A DNA stretch of 64,000 nt, taken from Pleurodeles waltl. Taxonomy: Eukaryota; Chordata; Amphibia; Caudata; Salamandridae. The notes beneath the pieces are model-generated. The model had not been told where the DNA came from and made no database searches. It worked only from the letters and a program-made list of their open reading frames with translations. This document shows, one piece after another, positions 1 through 12,007 of the stretch. The DNA is taken from positions 223,273,442 through 223,337,441 of the forward strand of contig NC_090450.1 in assembly GCF_031143425.1 (NCBI RefSeq), in the 5' to 3' direction. Numbering within the stretch: position 1 is the stretch's first letter; each line of letters starts with the position of its first letter. A program made the position numbers and the translations under genes.

Positions 1-3000
1 CCCATAAACGTGAAAGCGTATTTAGGAGAAGAAACAGACTCCTGGTATGTGCTAAGTTACACCTGATATTCTGCCTCCAACTCAACACCACGGTTTGAGC
101 AAATTCCACTCACATGATCCACAAACGCATCGCAAACTAGATGACTGCTCTTTCATCACAATGCACTGTTGGCTGCACAGCCAATCTACACATTCACACC
201 ACATGCTTTTGCTGCACATATTTCTACTGTCCTTCGAATTGCAGCTGTAGCGCCCCTCCAGTACTCACCAAATATCGAAGGTTTACTCCGGAGCACTTGG
301 AAGAAGGGAAGGGGACGCAGCAGACTGCATAGAGTCATATGGGTTGACGAATATGGAGGACCGACCCTTGGAGGCTGGACCACACATTCAGAGACCTACA
401 AAGACGGACATTTCTGTTTCAGGAACAACAGGGGCAGAGATTCGCGGGCACTGTTTCCAGGTCCCTGTAGTAAAGACAGAACCAGAATGATTGTGCCTGG
501 CAACTTTTGTTCTATACTTTGCTCTCACTCAGTTTGCCTCCGGTTTGGTGTTCTGCACATTTCTTATTTTGTATTCCCTTCTTTGGTTTGTTTCTTCTTC
601 AGTGACTTCTGAAGTTATTTTCTGCGTTACCTGCGAAGTCTCTGAATGCTGAGACCAGTGTTTGTTGTCTTTTGGAGTCTACAGTCACAGTCTCATATTG
701 CATGGCATTAAGGTTTCATCAATGGTTAATAAATCCCTATGAGATTTGTGGTTTTCACGTCTTTGCATTATGTATCAAACAACACCCAAGTGTAAACCAG
801 GTACCATCATTGAATCAGTTATTTGCAGAGACGTGCCACAAGTGACAGAAGACCGCCGAAACTTTGTGTCTTCTCTTTTCCCTACTCTTTCTGTTTTTTC
901 CCACGCAGGACCATCCCTTGAAGAGTATCTATGTATATCTATCACCCTGGGGATGTTCATTTGAGAAGATTTTGGATTGATCTCTGAATTTATACCGCCC
1001 GAACCTCACACCAAATACCATTCCATTGCTCCTCCGATTTCCACATACAAACTCCTGCATGCCTCTGCAATTCTCAATGCAAAAAATTGGCAGCAACACA
1101 ATAGGTACGTGCCAGGACAATAACAACAACATAAATCAACTAATTCTTCAAAAAAATAAGTGGTTTATAAAACACGTAAATTTAGCATGGTGTTGCTTGA
1201 CGAATCTCTTTCTCTGATTTTGTCTAACTCCAAGCTATCAGGCAACTATAACGTCAGATTTGGATAGGCTGGGTCTGTTAAATGGGCCAATTCAATACAC
1301 ACACAGGATCTAGGTCTGATCAGCAAGCCTGTGGAAATTATTCTGTGATGAAATCCAATGTAATACTCCAGCATGGATTTTTGAAACACCTTTTCTATCG
1401 AGTTCTAAATCCAGAACTTTGTAAGGAGAATGCAGCTTGACGGTTTTAAATCTTTTATTATTATAAGAATCTTCCCTTTACCAGCTGCAAGGCAACCAAG
1501 GACCTAGTGATAAAGGTCAACGCACTCCGGTGCCTCGGGGATAAAGCCCAAGCTCCAGGAGTGCTTTGCAGTGAGGGAAAATGCTCCCCAGATCACTTTT
1601 TCTGTGGCTACGAAGACACTTGGGGGCATAATGAAAGCCAAACAGAAGGCTCTTATGGGGGCCTGCCACTTTCTTTGCAACCCCCTGAGCCATTGTTTCC
1701 CATTAGCCATGCCGCTGCTCCTCTTGGGATAGCAGTTCATCACAGTATGCACATTTGTCTATAGCTTGAACGGGTACATTGTCCTGTCTGTGGCAAACCA
1801 TTTAGTTGGCTGCCACAGGCCGGTACATTTTTCCTGGGCACTCAGTATGGACATTCCAGTTGGCCATGTGGGAGCCCAAGTTCATGTGGCTTGACTGGTT
1901 CTCCGGCTCACTCTGAATGCCAGAGAGGGAGCCAATAGTCCTTGTTCTCCTCTCGTCCAACCAGGTGGTTTTGCCACAGGAAGGAGCCAAGTGGTGGCAC
2001 TGGGCTGTCTTGCCTCCACAGTGTAGAGCACAATGGAATATTTGAAGCTTAGGAGCCCTTACTGCATGAGCCACCCAGGGAGACCATTGGCTCTCAGGGC
2101 CTGATGTAATTGTCAAGGCAATGTGTTATGCATCCTTGATGACTCTGTCTCCCAGGACACAGGCCATCCCCTGCAGAATATTACTGAAAACTCTAAATTG
2201 CATACACCTTTTCATTGCTGTGTGACCTTGCGGACTCAGTAACTCTTCTGCAAAGGGGGGGAGCAACAAATACTGTTTTTCTTGCCGCTACTGTCCAATT
2301 TATACTGTTTGTTTTACTTTCTATTCCTAGTGGCATGCTGCAGCCACCTGGAGAGTCAGAATAGGGCCTCTTGGCATCTTAACATTTTGAGATATTTCCT
2401 GGAGCTGACTTTAGACTGATCTTCCTCTGAAGAGGAAGAACTCCGGGGACTTGCCCTCCTGCCTCCATTTATCCTAATAGCCTTATTAGTGGTACTAGGC
2501 TCTTTTTAACTCTCTAGAACGAAGCCCTGCCTCCTTTCACCAGTAGGGCTTATGAAAAGCCTAGGACCTGATCTCCTGTCTAGGGTCTTGGAAATCTCTT
2601 TAACTTGCGATTGTTCCTTCAGTACCCATTAAGGCAGAATAAAATACCTGCCAGCCAGCCTCCTATTGCATTGGCATTAGATATAAGACACACCAGTGTG
2701 TGGGTAGACTTTTATTCTCAGTATATCCTTATGTTTATTTATGATACATTGTTTTCTTAGATGAATGAATATGTCTTTCCCCTTGTTGTCCTGAGGTGGC
2801 CTGAACATTGATGGCCGAAACACGTCAACATATTATATTGGAGGAGTCAATTTAATGTTGATTTGGAGTTGAAATAATTTTCGCAAGGCACATCTTAATT
2901 GGAATTACGAAAGGACAATGGTTTGTCCTATGCATTGCCTTAAGAGATAACCTCACATAAAGGACTGCATTTGGAACAAGCACACAGCCATAAAGAATCA

Positions 3001-6000
3001 TTAGTGGAAGACATTAATTTATAGGCTTTGTGATATATTCAATGTCTTTGTTTGTTAATTATTGTCTATAATATGGTAATTGATGTGTTTAGACAAAAAA
3101 TATATGAGATTTAGTTTGATCATACATCAATACTGGATTTTTCAGTGGTTGCAAGTATTATTTGTATGAATTTATTCTCTGTAACTATTTATGACCTCAG
3201 AGTAATTAATTTGCTCGATGTTGGTAAAAAGTTGTGTATAATCTATCCCCACTATTCATTGCTCCTTTATATCTATAGTCTTTGGTCCAGTTATAGTGGG
3301 GTTATATGGGCATACCCCTGATTTAGAAACAGTGTATGCATGTGTAGTCAGTTGTGTGTCACCCAGTCTTTGGTGGACAGTCCTACTGAAAGGTATCGAG
3401 CAATTGCAGTTCTTGTGTGAGATGGGTAGTAATGTGATGTAAAGTAATGTCTTAGTGAACACAGGCACTTAAAGAGAGAGCTATACCTGGAGAAAAACAA
3501 ACCACAAGCAATTATGTAAAATAATCTGTAATAGCCTTTGGTTTCCTTTAGGAGTATGGTTCTTTTCCAGGAGCTCTGCGAAGTTGATTTGTTTTTTAGG
3601 CATCAATGTCTGCATTGTGATCATTGCAGATAAGTGGCTTCTGTTGGTCTCAGCTCAAAGGACATGATGGGATTCTTGATGGACACATATAGCCACCGGA
3701 TCAGTATAAAAGCTATAGGGAAGGACATGTGTTCTGTGCAACCCACAATGAAGGCAAAAGTTTGCAGTGAAGGCTTCTTGAGCTCTTTTCTTAGTGGTCA
3801 CAGTTACGGTGTGGATGAGGGACAATGAAAGGAATGTGTTCAGGGGGAACATAGAGAGCTATACAGCAACAATGTATTTTTTCTTGGGAACAATGAGCAA
3901 TAGTAGTATTACTTCTGTCTTGCGAGAAGCCTCTCACAGAGGGTAACAGGTCCTCAAGACAGACTCTATGATCTAAAATGCTTTCGAAGTTAGTGATGGT
4001 TCTACAGCCATGACAGTCTTCTTCCTTTTCCTGAGTTCACATCATGAGCTGGATTCTTATTCAGTCCAAAGGCCACCCTGACTTTTGAGGGCTGGGAGAT
4101 TAAGGTGGAAAATATGCCCTGCCCCTTTTCCGTTGACCCCTCAACACATGCCTGAACTTTCACTTTGTTGAAGGTTAACTGAAATAACACTTTCCAGCAC
4201 AAAGTTGTGTCCCACAGTTCATGTTGTTTGTGACAAATCAGCCAGTCAGCCGAGTTCTGAACAGCATTTAAAGGCTTGGGTGGAACCAATCAAATGTGAG
4301 TGCAGCCTTTTGTTGCGATCAAGTCTCATGGTGATGGCATGCTAGAATATTTGCAGTGTTTTTTAAACTATTCTGATGTCCCAAATCACATTATGATAAA
4401 TGGTTTGTGGAATCCTACCAGATTTGCTCCAGCCAGTCAAAGGCAGTGGCTGCAGATCTTTTACCTCAGCTGGACACAGGGCACAGATTCAACCAAATAT
4501 GCAGACAACTTTCCTCTGTGGTATCCGGCCCTGTGGTGAGGAGGAATTGCAGAGTACTTGCAGTGTTTCAGGATCTGTGGTGATGAGAATTGGCTCATTC
4601 TGGTGCTTGTGGTTGTGGATTTCTTCCAGATAATCTGCGGCGAGTCAGAGGCAGCCTTTTTTAGCATTTGCAGATCGCCTTCAAATGGCTAAAGGACACA
4701 GAGTATTTATTTTGATTCAGATGTGAATAAGTGGCTGAGTCCTAAGCTTCTCTTTCAAAGATTACATTTTCGTGAAGGCCACAGGCTGACGTGCTGTAAC
4801 TTTCTCATGCCATTATTATGAAACACAAAGGTCTCCTCTTATCATCTGTTGGTCTGTCCCAGACACTTGTAATACCAAGCAACACTAACTTTCACACTCA
4901 GTAGCATTTCCAACATGCAGTTGGAAGAGAAGGGAAGAGAACAGCTGTCACCATGGTAAACTACCGTTCTCAATAGAAACTCTCCCTGAAGACATCTGGA
5001 TCCCCAGGACGGGGTACCTGATCACTTCATGTACCACCTGAACTCAAGAACTGTAACACCCTCAAGCAAGTGGGGAGTCCCAGTTAAGAGTAGTATGCAC
5101 ATTTTGTCCACTTAAATTCTCCCCACTGGTGTCTTTACCTATCATCATCCACTGCCAACCACCAGTGTCCTTTTAGCTTGGTCAGCCTACAAGAGATAGG
5201 GTAAATATGTTCATACCTCTTCACCAACAAATTCTAGCATTCGTCTGCAGGACAGCATCTAAACCACTAAGTGCACCATTTAGAGGACCTCAGAGATATG
5301 ATTCACTGATCAGAAACGGCACCAGGTCTCCTAGAATTGGGCAAGCAAAACTGGCCCCAACTAACGTTATTCAAAATTCCTGTCTCTGTTGTCATATTAA
5401 CCTTAAGCCTAACCATAGTATAGGGTAAACATAAGAGGAATAGTAAACTCTCAGTAAATTTGGTAAAGCCGAATAATTTATATGTGTTTCAAGGTAAGCA
5501 CAACATCCAGACATTGCGTATGATGTGGCTGTCAGTGAGTAGATCTGGGTTGGTTTCTCACGCACAGTGGTCTTAGAACAATTGTAGCTACAAAAATTAT
5601 TCTCTTCTCTGGCTTCTTTCTCTTGCTAAAAGCTACATTAGATCTCACAAGAACATGAGTTGATCATTATAGAACCTGTAACAAAGCACACGTATAATAG
5701 TCCAATATTTTCATCACTAGTTTCTGGTGCAAAGGTCTGCATTAAGACACTCCTGTGGTTGGAATGCTTCCTGAAACCGCCACAGATCCAAAGAGCTCCT
5801 CTGCACCAGCAGATTCCTCAAGAAAGCTTAGAGTTCTGTGTACAGCTCTACTCACCAAGTTTGGAATGTTTTTTAGAGTTTGATTGATGGGATGCTCAAT
5901 TACAAACATGGTGGATATCCAATCCATCATACTATAAGTGCTTTATAGTCCATGGGACTTGTGATATGGAGGAAGGGATATCTGTCACGTTTTGCTGCTG

Positions 6001-6435
6001 TAACCTGTCTGCCAAACTCTAAATAATGCGCTAAGTATTTTGAAAGTGAGGGCTTAAGCTAAGTGCCAAAAGTGTGTGCGTCACTCTCAACAAGTGATAT
6101 TTGTGGTGTCTGTTGGTCACAATTGGCAACTGTTCTGCCTTCAACTTTGTGGTTTATTTTCGTGTCACTGGAACCCCTCAATGTCCTGGTAGGATATAAA
6201 TAAATGGTAACCTGTTGGTTCTGTGTGTATTTGTAGACGACTCTCAAGGATATCAAGTGTGTTTCTCTAATTAAGAACTTTGGTGTGATGCCCTTGGAAT
6301 TTAGACTGATTAGTGCTGTAACTGCATATGTTCAGCGAGACAGCAAGTGTATTTTTTATAGCATATCCCAATGCAGCAGCGGAGTGGCACACATTACAGT
6401 GATGTTTGAGTAACCAGTCGCTGTGCTTCTTTCAG
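1..6435. other. Non-coding stretch, no gene recognised
   Basis: No exon, RNA gene or named transposon can be supported here. It should be intron or flank upstream of the exon at 6436. Short open frames exist on both strands (for example 1504-1764 and 1802-2116) but none has a recognisable motif or splice context, and overlapping frames on opposite strands suggest chance. The GC-moderate block at about 1490-2130 may be an old repeat. No earlier exon of the aminotransferase was found. Confidence 0.5.
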
Positions 6436-6548
6436 AAAGCCACCATAACATATTTGAGGACGCAGGGTTCACGGACGTTCGATCTTACCGTTACTGGGAC
6501 AATGAGAAGCTGATGCCTGATATCAAAGGACTGATGGACGACCTAGAG
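6436..6548 (+). CDS. GOT1L1: Internal exon of an aspartate aminotransferase, GOT1L1-like
   Basis: A pyrimidine-rich acceptor ending TTCTTTCAG (6427-6435) precedes, and a GT donor follows at 6549-6550. The 113-bp exon has two leading bases completing a split codon and then 37 open codons. The peptide begins SHHNIFEDAGFTDVRSYRYW and ends GLMDDLE. This matches the class I PLP-dependent aspartate aminotransferase segment between the small and large domain regions, where cytosolic GOT1 has NH-x-x-F-x-x-AGF-x-x-x-R-x-YRYWD. GOT1 is very conserved among vertebrates, so the SHH start and the divergent second half favour the paralogue GOT1L1; this rests on remembered family sequences. The enzyme family interconverts aspartate/2-oxoglutarate and oxaloacetate/glutamate. 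The PLP lysine lies in another exon outside this window. No neighbouring exons were seen, so flanking introns exceed 6 kb and probably 57 kb. A processed pseudogene is unlikely because both splice sites are present. Confidence 0.65.
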
Positions 6549-7223
6549 GTACCTTGAAAAACTTGAAAAAACTTTTTTTTGCTGTGAGTCTGCTCTAGCA
6601 GACAAAGCTTCCTTATGTCCTTATGTGAACAGAGGACGTCATGCACACCTAATGCACACATTACCTAACTAAGGCTTTCGAATTAAAACGGAACAAGGTT
6701 CAGGCAGTGTGGAAAATTACATTTTGGCGGTTTATCTGGACACCAGTGCAGTCAGATTGTTCCTTTCAGTTTGCGTTTGATCACTTTTTTCTAGTCTGCA
6801 GGCCTGAGTCACATGTGCATTTTCAGCCGTAAACATGCATTTACGTCTGAAAATTACAGAGCTTGAAACTCACAGAAAGATTTCTGACGGGTGCAGACTG
6901 TTTTATTACGGCATAATTCTCCAACACGAGTAGGTAGAACAACACAGTAGTAAACCACATGCAAGAGGTGGGAACAGAGTGGAGAAAGGTATGGTTAGAC
7001 TTTTTAATTCGTGCAAGCCCTCAAACTCATGAGTTTGTCAACAACCAAAAACTCCTACATGACACTTTCCAATTCTAGGAATGGTTGGAGTTTTACTTCC
7101 TCAAAGGACTGGAATAACTCCTCTGGTAGGGTAAAAAGTGGAATGGATCGGTTATATGTTGAAACAACGAGTGCTTCAACCAACCATGCTTCAACAACGC
7201 GGTCGAACAACGACCTCGTTGTT
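6549..7223. other. Intronic sequence, nothing recognised
   Basis: This follows the exon donor directly. It is AT-rich, with no open frame of note and no terminal repeats. From about 7030 a repeated CAACAA/CTTCAAC-rich text begins, which may belong to the same repeat as the hairpin at 7224. Confidence 0.5.
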
Positions 7224-7301
7224 ATCACTAATGCCTTTACCACGAATGCCTTAAAAACGATTTTTCGTTGTAAAGGCATTCCTGGTAAAGGCATTAGTGA
7301 T
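7224..7301. repeat. Inverted repeat (hairpin of about 37-bp arms)
   Basis: The text starting ATCACTAATGCCTTTACCA is mirrored by the text ending TGGTAAAGGCATTAGTGAT, with a short loop around TTTTT at about 7261. A few positions are mismatched. It is immediately followed by a strongly C-rich tract, and the two may form one repeat unit. Confidence 0.7.
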
Positions 7302-7323
7302 CAGCATGCACAGTTCCAGCATG

Positions 7324-7500
7324 CGTCCCTCCTGGCCCCCCACCCCTAAAAATCTCTGCGACCCCCACCACCTCCACAACCAGCCCAACCCCCCACCCCT
7401 AAAATTACCCCAACCGCAACCCCCTCCCCTAAAACCTAAAACACTCCAACCCCCAACCCATCCCAAAAACCTAAACCCTGACCCCCCCCCCTCCCTGCAT
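7324..7500. repeat. C-rich, strand-asymmetric tract
   Basis: The plus strand is almost free of G and contains many CCCC runs separated by ACCCCTAAAA, AACCCC and CCTAAAC-type words. The minus strand therefore has many G-runs at spacings compatible with G-quadruplexes. The words resemble degenerate telomere C-strand repeats but the period is irregular. No coding sense is likely. Confidence 0.7.
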
Positions 7501-7681
7501 TACACCCAAAAACTAAAAATACCCTCAGTCCCGCACCTGGAAATCAGCACCTTGCTCCGCTTTCCTAGCGTAGTACTGGAGTGTTTGTGAATTCTCAAAA
7601 GTAGTGAAAACTCACTCATTCGTAGGTGTCTTACTTTTGGCAAAGATGTACTACTCAAGCCCCGTCTCCATTGTAGATATA

Positions 7682-8311
7682 GGCCCTCATTCTGACCTTG
7701 GCGGGCGGCGGAGGCCGCCCGCCAAAGTCCCGCCGTCAGGTTACCGTTCCGCGGTCGAAAGACCGCAGCGGTAATTCTGACTTTCCCGCTGGGCTGGCGG
7801 GCGGTCGCCTTCAGACCGCCAGCCAGCCCAGCGAGAAAGAGGCTTCCACGATGAAGCCGGCTCGGAATCGAGCCGGCGGAGTGGAAGCTGTGCGACGGGT
7901 GCAGTTGCACCCGTCGCGTATTTCACTGTCTGCGCAGCAGACAGTGAAATACATGTAGGGGCCCTCTTACGGGGGCCCCTGCAATGCCCATGCCAGTGGC
8001 ATGGGCACTGCAGGGGCCCCCAGGGGCCCCGCGACCCCCCCTACCGCCATCCGGATCTTGGCGGTCCGACCGCCGGGATCTGGATGGCGGTAGGGGGGGT
8101 CGGAATCCCCGCGGCGGTGCAGCAAGCTGCGCCGCCGCGGAGGATTCAATGGGGCCGCGGTACACTGGCGGGACCCCGCCAGTGGTGCCGGTCCGACCGC
8201 GGCTTTACCGCCGCGGTCGGAATCCCCATTGGAGCACCGCCGGCCTGTCGGCGGTGCTCCCGCGGTCCTCCGCCCTGGCGGTCAAAGACCGCCAGGGTCA
8301 GAATGACCACC
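7682..8311 (+). mobile_element. Polyhairpin MITE, family B copy 1 (Harbinger-like)
   Basis: This 630-bp GC-rich element starts GGCCCTCATTCTGACC and ends with the near-inverse GGTCAGAATGACCACC. It is flanked by ATA at 7679-7681 and ATA at 8312-8314, a 3-bp target duplication. The interior is a series of adjacent short palindromes, for example around 7856-7877 (GCCGGCTC stem), 7891-7917 (GACGGGTGCA stem), 7919-7951 (TATTTCACTGTCTG stem), 7982-8015 and 8035-8097. There is no coding capacity. A second copy lies inverted at 52600-53167. A 3-bp duplication and short GG-starting inverted termini fit non-autonomous PIF/Harbinger elements. That class is inferred, as no transposase is present. Confidence 0.85.
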
Positions 8312-9105
8312 ATAGTCTGCTCATCTCAAAGATGTCTGTACTTTGAGGGTGTAAACTCCTTTTAATGACACCCATCTCTTTCCCAAGAGCAGACGTCTAT
8401 AAACTGTGGTGCAGTTCCACCTGGAGGCCCTTAATAATCTTGGTTGCGCCAGACTCCAGCAAAGTGAGGCATTTATTATGCCCCTGGTAAGCAGATACTA
8501 ACGCCACCATGTCTTGGCTGGGAGTCGGTGTCAAAAGGAGCGTGCTTATGCTCACAACATCCCTCAAAGTTCCTCCCCCATATTTCTGATAAAGCATCAC
8601 ACTATGGATACTTTTGCACTTTTATGTAGCCCTGACTGCTACAAGAATGTTGATAATATTTTACTTGAGTGTATGTCTTAAATGGGTAAATGAACATAAC
8701 TGCAATGTCTGACTCGTTAAATATCTTCAAAGCTAACAGTTTTTTAGTTGTGAGAAAATATTTTTGTCATTCTGGGAGGCCGAGATTGCTTTTTACGAGC
8801 GAGAGCAAATCGCTCTGTCCCGTGTTGTAATCTCTCTTTCGGCTTCAAACCACACCCATGTTAGGTCAGTTTCTTTCATTGGTTTGTGTGCTTGCCTTTT
8901 AAAATCTGCTTGCTTTCACTAGTGAAAGGCATTCATAAGTCATGCATTTTCTGGTGTTTAGTCCTCCTCGAGCGCAGTGACCAAGTACTGAAAACATACG
9001 AGGCTCCATGTTTTCCGTCCAGGTACGGGACTACATTTTCTCTTTTTTTCGCAGTGCGATCTCGCTGGGCAGAAGTCAAGTGCTTTGCATAACATGACTT
9101 ATAAC
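8312..9105. other. Unrecognised sequence next to the truncated LTR
   Basis: No open frame of note. The part from about 8780 to 9100 has a different, moderately GC-rich texture and ends exactly where the 3' LTR similarity stops, so it may be another interspersed repeat that replaced or truncated the LTR. I cannot name it. Confidence 0.4.
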
Positions 9106-9302
9106 GGGGCACCAGTATGTCAATTTGGGATGAAATACTGGGTTACCATGTATGTATGTATGTATGTAGTGACAAATTTGAGAGGAGAGAAACCATAAGC
9201 TTTGGGGTCCTGTGGTTAGCAGGATCCCAGTGACACAGTAAAACACACTGACTTCAGGCCGAAATTGGGGGTAACATGCCAAAAAGAGGTTACTTTCCGA
9301 CA
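9106..9302 (-). repeat. Truncated 3' LTR of the Gypsy element
   Basis: This aligns with 17015-17196. Shared landmarks are GGGGCACCAGT, AATTTGGGATGAAATACTGG, GACAAATTTGAGAGGAGAGA and GGGGGTAACATGCCAAAAAG. It contains an expanded TATG microsatellite at about 9149-9169 absent from the 5' LTR. On the minus strand it begins TGTCGGAAAG, against TGTAGGAAAG in the 5' LTR. About 2.6 kb of the expected LTR is missing on the left. Confidence 0.9.
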
Positions 9303-9313
9303 CAACCCCCCCC
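9303..9313 (-). other. Polypurine tract of the Gypsy element
   Basis: On the minus strand a G-run ending GGGGGGGGTTG lies directly before the TG that starts the 3' LTR. This is the usual place and composition for the primer of plus-strand cDNA synthesis. Confidence 0.75.
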
Positions 9314-9645
9314 ACCAAACTAAGTGGAAATATCTGGAGAGTCCATCTGCATTGGAGTGGTTACTCCCAGGTTTATGTTCCATTGTAAAGCCCATCCCTT
9401 GTAGGAATATGGACCACCTCAACAATTTAGGGTTTTCACCTTTCATTTGTTTTAATCATAAGAGAGGTTTGTGGTCTGTCCGAACTATGGAGTGTGTCCC
9501 AAATGAGCCTCAGCTTCTTCAGGGCCCAGACCACAGCAAAGGCCTCCCTTTCTATGGCAGACCAACACTTTTCTCTAGGGGTCAACCTTCTACTACTAAA
9601 AGCAACAGGTTGATCTTGGCCCTCTGAATTGAGTTGTGATAGCAC
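9303..9645 (-). pseudogene. Gypsy RNase H domain, frameshifted
   Basis: Two overlapping frames (9645-9436, then 9446 leftward) carry RNase H motifs: REKCWSAIEREAFAVVWALK in the first, and HKPGSNHSNADGLSR in the second, which is the usual end of a Gypsy RNase H. The join needs a frame change near 9440. Coding stops at the polypurine tract with no integrase following, because integrase lies upstream of RT in this element. It would degrade RNA in the RNA/DNA hybrid during reverse transcription. This copy is broken. Confidence 0.85.
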
Positions 9646-9739
9646 TGCCCCAACCCCTACCTCTTATTCATCTGTCTGGACAATATACTTCTTTGAATAG
9701 TTTGGACTTTTTAGGAAAGGTGCAGTACACAAAGCCTGC

Positions 9740-10620
9740 TTAAGCTCCTGAAAAGCTGTCTGTCCATAATACATTTTTAGGCATTTTCTTGGAAGTGAGG
9801 TCATTAAGAGGGGCTACAATTAAGCCATAGTTCTTAATGAACCTCCTGTAGTACCCAGTGAGACCAAGAAAGGCTCTGACCTGGGTCTGTGTTGTAGAGG
9901 GAGACCAGTCTAAAATAGTCTGGATCTTCCCCCGTAGTGGTTCAATATGTTCTCCACCAACTAGGTGTCCCAGATAAACCACCTTCCCCAGCCCTAGCTG
10001 GCATTTTGAAGCCTTGAAAGTGAGGCCTGCCTTTTGCAGGGCCTCCAAAACTTTCCATAGGTGGACCAGGTGGTCATCCCAGGTGGAGCTAAATACAGCA
10101 ATATCATCTAGATATGCTTCACTGAAAGCTTCCAGACCTTGAAGAATTGTGTTCAACAGCCTCTGGAAAGTGGCAGGGGTATCCTTCAAGCCAAAGGGCA
10201 TAACATTGAACTGATAATGCCCTCCAATGGTAGAGAATTCAGTCTTTGGTTTAGCGTCTTCTGATAGCTTGATCTGCCAATACCCTGCAGTCAAGTCAAA
10301 AGTGCTTAGATACTTGGCAGAGGCCAGTTTATCTATAAGCTCATCTGCCCTCGGTATAGGATGAGCATCAATCTGTGTGACTGTACTGAGCACTCTATAA
10401 TCAAAACAAAACCTCATCTCCCTTTTACCATTCTGAGAATGAGACTTGGGTACTAGCACCACTGACCTGGCCCAGGGGCTATCTGAGTGCTCGGTCACTC
10501 CTAAGTCCAACATTTTCTGAACTTCAAATGTAATGCAGTCCCTTACATAGTCAGGCTTTCTATAAATATTACCTTTGACAGGTAAACTGTCGCGAGTATC
10601 TATGGTTTGTTCACACCAAG
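9740..10620 (-). pseudogene. Gypsy reverse transcriptase domain
   Basis: The open frame from 10513 to 9740 (257 aa) holds the RT core. In order it shows DSPWARSVVLVPK, FCFDYR near residues 36-41, HPIPRADELI, FDLTAGYWQI, FNVMPFGL, and the catalytic YLDD at residues 134-137 (about 10103-10114), followed by VYLGHLV and a segment leading into the connection. Coding similarity continues upstream to about 10620 (KPDYVRDCI-like text) past a break in frame. It would copy element RNA into cDNA. It is separated from the RNase H by a stop and frame change near 9740-9645. Confidence 0.92.
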
Positions 10621-10624
10621 TGGT

Positions 10625-11976
10625 CTAACCAGGTGTTAGAGAGAACAGCTCAGAAAACTGGCCTAGGAGGTTCCTGCAATCCTCATTTTGCTCTCCTGAA
10701 AGGCAATCTGCAAGAACTACTCCTTCCACTGAGCCATCAGCTGCAGTGCTGGAGAAGAGATCAAGGAGAGGGTCACTCTTATCTTCCTGTCCCTCATCAG
10801 TGGCCATGAGTAGGGTTAAGTCAACCCTATCATAGTAGGATTTCAGGCGGTTCACATAAAGTACTCTTAGAGGACTTCTGGGAGTGCGTAAGTCCACTAA
10901 ATAAGTGATCTCACCCCTTTTCTCCAATATCAGATGTGGATCACTCCATTTGTCCTGGAGTGCTGTTGGTGCCACAGGCACCAGTACCCACACATTCATC
11001 TGGACAGCCTTCTGGTCGTGCCATTGTTTTTACAACTCTTGGCTTGCCTGAAAGTTTTTGGTGGCCTTGTTTCACGTACTCGGCAATTCTAGATCTTAGG
11101 CCAAGTTCATAACCCCTTCTTCACAAGTGCAAGTGGACCCCTAACAGGGTGACCAAAAAGGAGTTTAAATGGGGGTTATCCCACCCCCTTCTGGGGTACC
11201 TCCCTGTAGGCAAAAATTAACCGTGGCAATAGGACATCCCATCTCCTTCTGAGCTTTTTAGATAGTCCTATGATCATACCTTTGAGAGTTTTATTAAACC
11301 TCTCAACCAACCCACCTGTCTGAGGATGGTAAGGTGTGGTGAATTTATAAGTTACACCACACTCTTTCCACATTGCTTTCATGTATACAGACATTAAGTT
11401 ACTACCCCTGTCTGATATTACCTCTTTTGGAAAGCCCACCCTTGAAAATATTCCCAGGAGTGCATTTGCCACTGCAGGAGCTGTAGTGGTCCTCGGAGGA
11501 ATTGCTTCTGGATATCTAGTGTCATGGTCCACTACCACCAAGATAAACCTATTGCCAGAAGCAGTAGGAGGGTCAAGGAGGCCAACTATGTCAACGACTA
11601 CCCTTTCAAAGGGCATCCCAACCACAGACAGTGGTATCAAGGGGGACTTTAGGGTGTTACCAGTCTTACCACTGGCTTGTCTTTTGACACAAGAGCGACA
11701 GAACTCTTTTGTGTCTTCTGATGTATGAGGCCAGTGAAAGTGAGGGACCAGTCTGTCCCAGGTCTTACTTTGCCCCAAGCAAGGGGAATGTCCAGCAAGG
11801 GGAATGTCATGTGCAAGTGTTAGAAGAAACTCTCTGTACTGAAAGGGAATGACCAGTCTCCTGGTTGCACCAGGTTTTGGGTCCCTTGCCTCTGTATAAA
11901 GGAGATTGTTTTCCCAATACACTTTGTGAGAGTCACTGACATCCCCTGCTTCCTGTTTGACAGCTTGCTGTCTCAA
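10625..11976 (-). pseudogene. Gypsy integrase with GPY/F-like tail, upstream of RT
   Basis: The frame from 11976 to 11176 (266 aa) has the H-x-n-H-x-n-C-x2-C zinc-binding region (AGHSPC ... EFCRSCVKRQ), then the DDE core: the first Asp in VVVDIVGLLD, the second in EVISDRGSN, and Glu in GGLVERFNKTLK. After a frame change, 10999-10625 carries a GPY/F-like module (KWSDPHLILEKRGEITYLVD, then VNRLKSYYD) and the linker to RT. Integrase inserts cDNA into chromosomes. Its position between protease and RT is the diagnostic Gmr1-like feature. At least one frameshift lies between 11176 and 10999. Confidence 0.92.
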
Positions 11977-12007
11977 ACCCTCTAGGGACAGGTCTGCTGT
12001 GCCACAC

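Noticed and set aside
3655..3852. Possible chemosensory receptor fragment on the minus strand
   Set aside because: A few residues looked like a transmembrane receptor end, but no diagnostic motif survived in any frame.
7682..8311. GC-rich block as a CpG island promoter or a host gene exon
   Set aside because: It has inverted ends, a 3-bp target duplication and a second inverted copy at 52600. The open frames on both strands are by-products of the palindromes.
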